DNA of 64,000 bases, from positions 1 to 64,000 of the forward strand of contig NZ_JAPWGX010000001.1 in NCBI RefSeq assembly GCF_027213965.1. The letters run 5' to 3'. Below are positions 58,488 to 64,000 of this stretch, in pieces. Position 1 is the stretch's first letter, and every line of letters begins with the position of its first letter. This DNA is from Maritalea porphyrae (lineage in GTDB: Bacteria; Pseudomonadota; Alphaproteobacteria; Rhizobiales; Devosiaceae). Position numbers and translations under genes: made by a program. Below the pieces are notes generated by a model. It saw nothing but the letters and a program-made list of their open reading frames with translations, did not search any database and was not told the origin of the DNA.

Positions 58488-60002
58488 CTAGAATCGCTCG
58501 ATCCGTATAACTTGCGGTGTGCCAACGATAAAACCATCTTGTGCGACGCGGTCCAATGTCTGGCGCACAGATTCTTCCATCGTTTCTTGAGTGATCAAAA
58601 CCACTGTCCGAGTTGCCACATCACCCGCCTCAGGATCATTAACAACTAAATCTGGACGTTGGATGACGCTTTCCAGCGAAATATCACTCTCACCCATACG
58701 CGACGCTATAGCAGCTAGCGCGCCTGGAATGTCCCTAGCATTTAGTCGTATAAAATAGCCACCCTCATGCGCGCGCATGCGTGCCTTTTTGTATGGCGCC
58801 AACTCGTCGACCGGCATGCCCAGCGGCGGAACAAGCGTGCCACGCGCGCTGTCGAATATGTCCGCGAGCACCGATGCAGCTGTTGCTTCGCCGCCAGCGC
58901 CGGGCCCAGCCATCAATAGTTCTTGCACGTGGTTTGTTTCCAAGGCAATCGCGTTCATCACGCCGTCAATGCCTGCAATCGTTGACGATTTTGGAATAAG
59001 AGTTGGGTGCACGCGCTGTTCAATACCATCAGGCGTGCGCTGCGCAACGCCAAGCAATTTGATGTTAAAACCAAGATCGTCTGCTACTTTGATGTCTGCT
59101 TGATCGATCCGTGTGATACCTTCGACGAACATTTCGTCAGCCGCAATTTCTGTACCAAAACAAAGGCTTGTGAGAATTGCGAGTTTATGCGCGGTGTCGT
59201 TGCCTTCAATATCAAAAGTTGGGTCCGCTTCCGCATATCCCAATTCCTGCGCATCTTTCAAACAAGCAGCAAATGAAATCTCTTCATTGGACATGCGGGT
59301 CAGAATGTAATTGCAGGTGCCGTTCATAATGCCGTAAACGCGCTGAACGCGGGCGAGGCCAAGCCCTTCGCGCAAGGTTTTGATAACGGGAATGCCACCG
59401 GCAACCGCCGCTTCAAAACTAAAGGATGTATTGTGCTTTTCTGCCAAACGCGCAATTTCAACACCATGCTTGGCGATCAACGCTTTGTTGGCCGTGACAA
59501 CGGGAATACCCGCTTCAAGCGCTGCGCGAATGCTGGCCAACGCCGGACCGTCTTCGCCCCCCATCAGTTCAACATAAAGATCGATAGAATCGGACTTTGC
59601 CAGTTGCACGGGATCATCAAACCATTCGACCGCGCTCAAATCGACACCACGATCGCGCGAACGCGAGCGAGCGCAAACCGCTGTGACTTCAATGTCGCGG
59701 CCAAAGCGCTTTTGCACAACATCTTGTTGACCCTGCAGCATATTCACCAAAGCGGCGCCAACGGTACCAACCCCTGCAACCCCAATGCGAATAGGCGCGC
59801 CTGCATTCGAATCTGCTTTTTCGATTTCTTTAATCATGTCGACTATCTTATTTCGTGTTTCAGCGCGCGGCTCACGGCCTTCGCGCAAGTTAAATACAAA
59901 CTGGGGATCTGATGCGAGTTCACGGCCAAAGCGCGTCGCTGTCCAATTGTAGCGCTCCAAAAAGCGCTCAACTCGCGTTCGAAACTGTTCTAACTCTGTC
60001 AT
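58488..60002 (-). CDS. hom: Homoserine dehydrogenase with N-terminal HTH-like extension
   Basis: 504 residues, ~70 more than usual. Hom proper begins at ~residue 72 with 'IRIGVAGVGTVGAALVNML' (NAD(P) site) and includes 'NGTCNYILTRM' and 'AEADPTFDIEGNDTAHKLAIL'; the C-terminal ACT domain contains 'TVVLITQETMEESV'. Residues 1-65 ('TATRFGRELASDPQFVFNLREGREPRAETRNK') look like a small HTH protein fused in frame. Hom reduces aspartate semialdehyde in threonine/methionine synthesis. Confidence 0.93.
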   Translation of the reverse strand: MTELEQFRTRVERFLERYNWTATRFGRELASDPQFVFNLREGREPRAETRNKIVDMIKEIEKADSNAGAPIRIGVAGVGTVGAALVNMLQGQQDVVQKRFGRDIEVTAVCARSRSRDRGVDLSAVEWFDDPVQLAKSDSIDLYVELMGGEDGPALASIRAALEAGIPVVTANKALIAKHGVEIARLAEKHNTSFSFEAAVAGGIPVIKTLREGLGLARVQRVYGIMNGTCNYILTRMSNEEISFAACLKDAQELGYAEADPTFDIEGNDTAHKLAILTSLCFGTEIAADEMFVEGITRIDQADIKVADDLGFNIKLLGVAQRTPDGIEQRVHPTLIPKSSTIAGIDGVMNAIALETNHVQELLMAGPGAGGEATAASVLADIFDSARGTLVPPLGMPVDELAPYKKARMRAHEGGYFIRLNARDIPGALAAIASRMGESDISLESVIQRPDLVVNDPEAGDVATRTVVLITQETMEESVRQTLDRVAQDGFIVGTPQVIRIERF

Positions 60003-60131
60003 TGGCGATCAGACTTGCTCGGCTGTTGTAGGTGATCATTTTTGCTCGCGCACTTAAATAGGAAAAGTCCTATTCGTCAACAGGCAACTAACGATATGTA
60101 CGGCGGGATCTGCAGTAGACGTGCAAGATGG

Positions 60132-62309
60132 CTAGTTTATCACTGATAATGTCGCGTTGTGGACAATGAACATAGTTGGTCGGTCAGCATCAACCAACCG
60201 CACACGCACTTCAACATCGCCTACCGCCCTATCGAAATGATGTTCGATGAGGATTGGCGTGTTCTCATCTATCAGCAAATCGAAATTGTTCTCAAAATGT
60301 GTTGTGAACTGGCCCTCGTCCTGACTTACAATGTCCACATGAACTGTTGCAGCGGCAGCAGAGGTAAGCTCCAGAGCCGCTTTGAAGGTCAAACTGCCCC
60401 CTGATTGGACATCAATATACTGGCAACAAATCAGATATGGCTCGTCATCAGTTATCTCAACAAGGCTGTTTGCGGGCATCAACTCCAATTGGAAATCATC
60501 GACGCCTTGATTAGTTAGGATTGCAAGTGCGGCAGCTTTTCTGTTCATTGATGTTGTCGTGCCAACTTGGCGCAAATCGCCCATTTTACCGTCAACGCGC
60601 TGGAAGGATTGGCAATGATCTTCGTCTAACTGGCATATATCGATGCTATCATTTGAGATTCCATAGGTGAAATTGCCGATACTGTTGAACGCATAGATGG
60701 TTCTCGTTTCAACATATTGTCTAAACGCACTGCGTCCGCCAAAGTTTTGAGCTGTTTCTAGCCCGACAAAATCGGCCACCGAAATCGGTAGATCGGTTTG
60801 CCCCGCCACCGATTCAATTAGCCTTGGCTGTATCCATTGCGGCGCTACAAGGGCAAACAGGCCCCAATTTCGTGCTAATTCAGCAACGGCGCTTGCCGCA
60901 GGCCCGACCAAGCCACCAGATTCATCGCTGACAACGATAACCAATGTATTCGCCAACAGCCCTTTGCGCTCCAGTCCTTCTACAAATTCATTGAAAGCAA
61001 CGTCCAAATATTCAAACGATCTGATTTTTGGGTCGTCATTGCCCGCAAATGAGCTGGGTACAATATCAAATGGATGGTGTGTGCCAACGTTGAGCACTGT
61101 TAGGAACCACGGCTGTTCACCCTTTGAAAGGCTTTCAACGCGCTCTTGGGCCTTGGAAAACAACACGTGATCATCAACGCCCCAAGCGCTACCAATGTCT
61201 TTGGCACTAAATGAAGCAGCGCCATACAGTGTCTGGAATCCTGTCAGGGGAAGCGATTGGTCCTTTTTTGAAAAAGAAAGTGGCGCAGCTTGCAAGTATT
61301 CCGTCACGTAGCCTGCATCAGCCAAACGTCGTGGCAAGCAGTCCAATTCCTGACCGCGAGTGGCAGCAACTTCCAATTTTGGTGTGGCAGAAGAGAATCT
61401 TGGCAACTGGCCACACAATAATGCGTATGTGCCACGTGTCGTCTGACGTTGATGAGCGAAGAATTGGCTAAAAACCGCACCTTTGCGTACAAACTGATCG
61501 ACATTGGTCATTTTTACGTTGCTGTTAAGCCCTTGTGTTTCCACAACACTGGGCAGGTAAGCTGCGGACGCGCTTTCCAAAACCACCATCAAAATATTTG
61601 GTTTTTCCAGTGGCAGATCTAGCCAGAGAGCTCCCGATGCATCAGCACTAAGTTCTTGTTTCAACCGCATAATTTCAGTGGAAAAATCGGCTTTACTGTC
61701 GTCTTTGAACCTGTTCTTAAGCATGGCGATCGCGCTACGTGCATTTTGATTTAAAAAGCCAGACGTGCGCCAATCCGCCAAGTCATCATTTGAAGGCAAA
61801 AGGGCGAAAGCCAGCCACCCAACCAAACCGCAAATGGAGAAAACACGCACTAATGCACTGCCTGATATGCCGCGTATGGCAAAACCAACAATGAACACCA
61901 AACCGATTGCAGCAAAGAACAGTTCCGGATTGTGTAGCTTGGTTGCAGAGCCCCAAAAGAAGGTCTGATCTGCCATATAGCCGATTTGTGAGAACTCAAG
62001 CGCCCTGCCAAACACCCAGGCAAATTCCGCATTGGCCACCTGCACCAACAGATGTAGTCCAAACAATACAACTGCTATGGCTGCGCCCCATCGAGGGATA
62101 CCCCAAACAGCGATGAGCAAAAGTGCGGATACCAGCGCAACGTCGATCGCAATGCCTTTAAGGTCAGCAACACCAAATCCGATGGTCGTAATCGGATCAA
62201 ATAGAGACAAACGCAGCGCAAGCGGCAGCACAAATAGTGCAAAAATGCTCGTAATTACGAAAATAATGTAGCGCCACATCGGGGCTTTGTCGGTAGTAAA
62301 CTCAGTCAT
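60132..62309 (-). CDS. LtaS/phosphoethanolamine-transferase-like sulfatase-fold protein
   Basis: 725 residues. Five or so N-terminal membrane helices (~1-190), then a sulfatase/alkaline-phosphatase-fold domain with 'NILMVVLESASAAYLP' (metal ligand Glu), the nucleophile region 'RQTTRGTYALLCGQLPR' (Thr) and 'NVGTHHPFD'. Resembles LTA-synthase/OpgB-type enzymes that move phosphoglycerol or phosphoethanolamine onto envelope polymers. The last ~130 residues are an extra beta domain. Confidence 0.82.
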   Translation of the reverse strand: MTEFTTDKAPMWRYIIFVITSIFALFVLPLALRLSLFDPITTIGFGVADLKGIAIDVALVSALLLIAVWGIPRWGAAIAVVLFGLHLLVQVANAEFAWVFGRALEFSQIGYMADQTFFWGSATKLHNPELFFAAIGLVFIVGFAIRGISGSALVRVFSICGLVGWLAFALLPSNDDLADWRTSGFLNQNARSAIAMLKNRFKDDSKADFSTEIMRLKQELSADASGALWLDLPLEKPNILMVVLESASAAYLPSVVETQGLNSNVKMTNVDQFVRKGAVFSQFFAHQRQTTRGTYALLCGQLPRFSSATPKLEVAATRGQELDCLPRRLADAGYVTEYLQAAPLSFSKKDQSLPLTGFQTLYGAASFSAKDIGSAWGVDDHVLFSKAQERVESLSKGEQPWFLTVLNVGTHHPFDIVPSSFAGNDDPKIRSFEYLDVAFNEFVEGLERKGLLANTLVIVVSDESGGLVGPAASAVAELARNWGLFALVAPQWIQPRLIESVAGQTDLPISVADFVGLETAQNFGGRSAFRQYVETRTIYAFNSIGNFTYGISNDSIDICQLDEDHCQSFQRVDGKMGDLRQVGTTTSMNRKAAALAILTNQGVDDFQLELMPANSLVEITDDEPYLICCQYIDVQSGGSLTFKAALELTSAAAATVHVDIVSQDEGQFTTHFENNFDLLIDENTPILIEHHFDRAVGDVEVRVRLVDADRPTMFIVHNATLSVIN

Positions 62310-62428
62310 TAAAGTTGAAAAACACCGCCGCTTGTTTTCGCGGCGATGCTCCTATTACACAAAACTCTGAGAGTTGGAGCCCTGCTTGCTTTAGTTGAAA
62401 CAAAAAGGGCATTTGATCATCTCTCGGA

Positions 62429-63640
62429 TTATTTACTCATGGGCACAACATTAGACCCTTTTTCATGGTCTGCCATAAACTTCTTGATGCTGCGCGCCGC
62501 TTGGCGGATGCGTTGTTCGTTTTCCACCAGCGCGATACGCACGTAGTTGTCGCCATATTCACCGAAACCGAGCCCGGGTGCAACTGCCACGTCGGCTTCC
62601 TGAATAAGCATTTTAGCAAATTCAACTGAACCAAGGTGCGCAAATTTGTCCGGGATTGGTGTCCAAGCGAACATGGTGGCTGGTGGTGGGGTAACATCCC
62701 ACCCTGCCCGCGCAAAACTGTCAACAAGCACGTCGCGGCGATGCTTATAGATTTTGCGCACTTCGGCAACGCAGTCATCTGGTCCGTTCAGTGCCGCTGC
62801 TGCAGCGACCTGAATTGGCGTGAAAGCGCCGTAGTCCAAATAGGATTTCACCCGCTTCAGCGCTTTGATCAAACGCTCGTTGCCAACAGCAAAACCCATG
62901 CGCCAGCCCGGCATGGAGAAGGTTTTGGACATGGACGTGAATTCAACTGCAATGTCCATCGCACCTGGCACTTCCAAAATCGAAGGCGGTGGTGTGTCAT
63001 CGAAATAGATTTCCGAATAAGCCAAATCGGACAAGATGAAGATCTCGTGCTTTTTACAATATTCAACCACCCGTTTGTAGAAATCCAAATCCGCTACATA
63101 AGCAGTTGGGTTGGACGGATAGTTCAAAATCAAAGCGATTGGCTTTGGAATTGAATGGCGCACCGAGCGATCCAGCGCTTCGAAGAAATGCTCGTTTGGT
63201 TCTGCCGGCATAGAGCGCACAACGCCGCCTGACATGATGAACCCGAACGAGTGAATAGGATAAGTTGGGTTTGGTACCAGCACAACATCACCGGGCGCGG
63301 TGATGGCGGAGGCCATGTTGGCAAAACCTTCTTTTGAGCCAAGCGTTGCAACAACTTGCGTGTCCGGGTCCAACTTTACGCCAAAACGACGACCATAATA
63401 GGAAGCTTGTGCCTTACGCAGACCGGGAATGCCTTGTGAAGCTGAATAGCGGTGGGTACGTGGGTCCATCACCGTTTCTTGCAGTTTCTCAACAATATGC
63501 TTTGGTGTTGGCAAGTCGGGATTGCCCATACCCAGATCGATAATGTCCGTTCCCGCCGCTCGCGCCGCCGCCTTGATCGGATTGATATGTTCAAACACGT
63601 AAGGGGGTAGTCTGCGGATGCGGTGAAATTCTTCGGTCAT
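62429..63640 (-). CDS. alaC: LL-diaminopimelate/alanine-type aminotransferase
   Basis: 403 residues from ATG 63640. PLP-binding Lys in 'SMSKTFSMPGWRMGFAVGN'; 'LNYPSNPTAYVADLDFYKRVVEYCKKHEIFILSDLAYSEIYF' is the typical fold-I aminotransferase stretch. The alphaproteobacterial protein beside hom is usually annotated as AlaC or LL-DAP aminotransferase; specificity cannot be read from sequence. It can supply alanine or DAP-related amino acids. Confidence 0.88.
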   Translation of the reverse strand: MTEEFHRIRRLPPYVFEHINPIKAAARAAGTDIIDLGMGNPDLPTPKHIVEKLQETVMDPRTHRYSASQGIPGLRKAQASYYGRRFGVKLDPDTQVVATLGSKEGFANMASAITAPGDVVLVPNPTYPIHSFGFIMSGGVVRSMPAEPNEHFFEALDRSVRHSIPKPIALILNYPSNPTAYVADLDFYKRVVEYCKKHEIFILSDLAYSEIYFDDTPPPSILEVPGAMDIAVEFTSMSKTFSMPGWRMGFAVGNERLIKALKRVKSYLDYGAFTPIQVAAAAALNGPDDCVAEVRKIYKHRRDVLVDSFARAGWDVTPPPATMFAWTPIPDKFAHLGSVEFAKMLIQEADVAVAPGLGFGEYGDNYVRIALVENEQRIRQAARSIKKFMADHEKGSNVVPMSK

Positions 63641-63912
63641 TGTCTCTCTTTCGACCTCTAATAGGGTTGTGGTGGTGCCCAATGCACCAGCGCAATCAGC
63701 GCTATACCATCTATTATGAATAAATGTGGTTTTTAAAAGAATAATCTGTACCCAGCTTTGCAAAAATCGGGCTTGTTGGCCCCTCGCTTTTTTATCAGGT
63801 TTTCGTTCGCAGCGCTGTTTGGGTAAAATTTTATGAAAATGCGCTGGGTGCGCACGACAAAGTTTCAAACCATTTTTAGGATGATGGGCCGCAACAATCG
63901 GATTGGTGGCAA

Positions 63913-64000
63913 ATGGAACTTCTCAGCAAAGTCAGCTCAGCGCAGGATAATAGCGAACGGCGACAACTTGCGCGTGAAGTTGTAAACTTGTTTTTTCACG
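63913..64000 (+). CDS. Start of a divergent gene (partial)
   Basis: From ATG 63913 the frame stays open to the window end (MELLSKVSSAQDNSERRQLA, then REVVNLFFH). The pattern resembles the start of a DUF2336-type protein, though 29 residues are too few to be sure. Divergent from the aminotransferase with a 272-bp gap. Confidence 0.45.
   Translation, partial: MELLSKVSSAQDNSERRQLAREVVNLFFH

Noticed and set aside
59800-60002. N-terminal extension of Hom as a frameshift or misassigned start
   Set aside because: The frame is open throughout and the internal ATG at about 59837 lacks a Shine-Dalgarno sequence, so the fusion is kept, although only protein data can settle it.
1-64000. CRISPR arrays, insertion sequences or complete tRNA/rRNA genes
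   Set aside because: I saw no regularly spaced repeats with unique spacers, no transposase and no full structural RNA gene in either strand.

Overview
The window is a large integrated prophage (about positions 1-46,550, running off the left edge) followed by about 17 kb of host chromosome. The host genes are LL-diaminopimelate/alanine-type aminotransferase, homoserine dehydrogenase, glpX, a PfkB kinase, recJ, CFA synthase, a NuoB paralogue and two ArnT-like glycosyltransferases. Their order (aminotransferase - hom - glpX - recJ), the moderate GC and the protein sequences suggest an alphaproteobacterium, probably of the order Hyphomicrobiales (Rhizobiales); genus is not determined. The right prophage end is placed at 46,533-46,553, a stretch that reads like the 3' end of a tRNA including CCA, followed by a strong terminator. 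No integrase, lysis cassette, tail sheath, tail tube or tape-measure gene is in the window, so the rest of the phage should lie to the left.

Prophage layout. (a) 1-15.6 kb, minus strand: a late module read right to left. It holds a GpZ-like protein, small genes, a Nu1-like small terminase, GpA-type large terminase, lambda GpB-type portal, an S49 protease with an internal scaffold start, a decoration protein, an E-type capsid, connector genes, then a P2-type baseplate set (V, W, J, I) and a fibre-like protein. This is a lambda-like head joined to a contractile P2-like tail. (b) 15.6-16.2 kb: a gene-free divergent region with a sharp strand-composition switch, a 10-bp inverted repeat and a T-rich stretch; it is an origin or packaging-site candidate. 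(c) 16.2-24.4 kb, plus strand: many small overlapping genes of unknown function plus a phage DnaN sliding clamp and a HerA-like ATPase. (d) 24.4-32.3 kb, minus strand: primase-helicase, adenine methyltransferase, RuvC-like nuclease, HTH and zinc-ribbon proteins, ending in a YdaS/Cro-like gene. (e) 32.3-33.6 kb: a CI-type S24 repressor with a convergent secreted-protein gene, likely a lysogenic-conversion gene. (f) 33.6-46.4 kb, plus strand: a structured-RNA candidate, Rha regulator, RecE-like nuclease, RecT annealing protein, HNH nuclease, RecD-like helicase, then an accessory block with a DnaJ-like protein, an AAA+ ATPase, a Gp37/Gp68-family protein and many tiny zinc-finger or unknown proteins.

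The most unusual signal is in block (c). Eight copies of a roughly 26-bp element, consensus ACCCG(C/T)CA-n-TG(G/A)CAAC-n-A(C/A)AGGA, sit just upstream of start codons. The dyad keeps its complementarity by paired changes (GCC/GGC against GTC/GAC), and the element ends in the Shine-Dalgarno sequence. It heads nearly every translationally coupled gene cluster in this block and no gene inside a cluster. One copy has no convincing gene and is followed at once by a perfect 9-bp hairpin. Several clusters are also separated by small hairpins. This looks like a phage-wide leader/operator system controlling a whole replication and takeover regulon.

Host part (46.7-64 kb): two GT39 genes flank an AraC regulator and an orphan nuoB; then an SDR, a membrane-anchored XRE-type regulator, CFA synthase, recJ, pfkB, glpX, a homoserine dehydrogenase with an extra N-terminal HTH-like segment, an LtaS-like sulfatase-fold enzyme and the aminotransferase.
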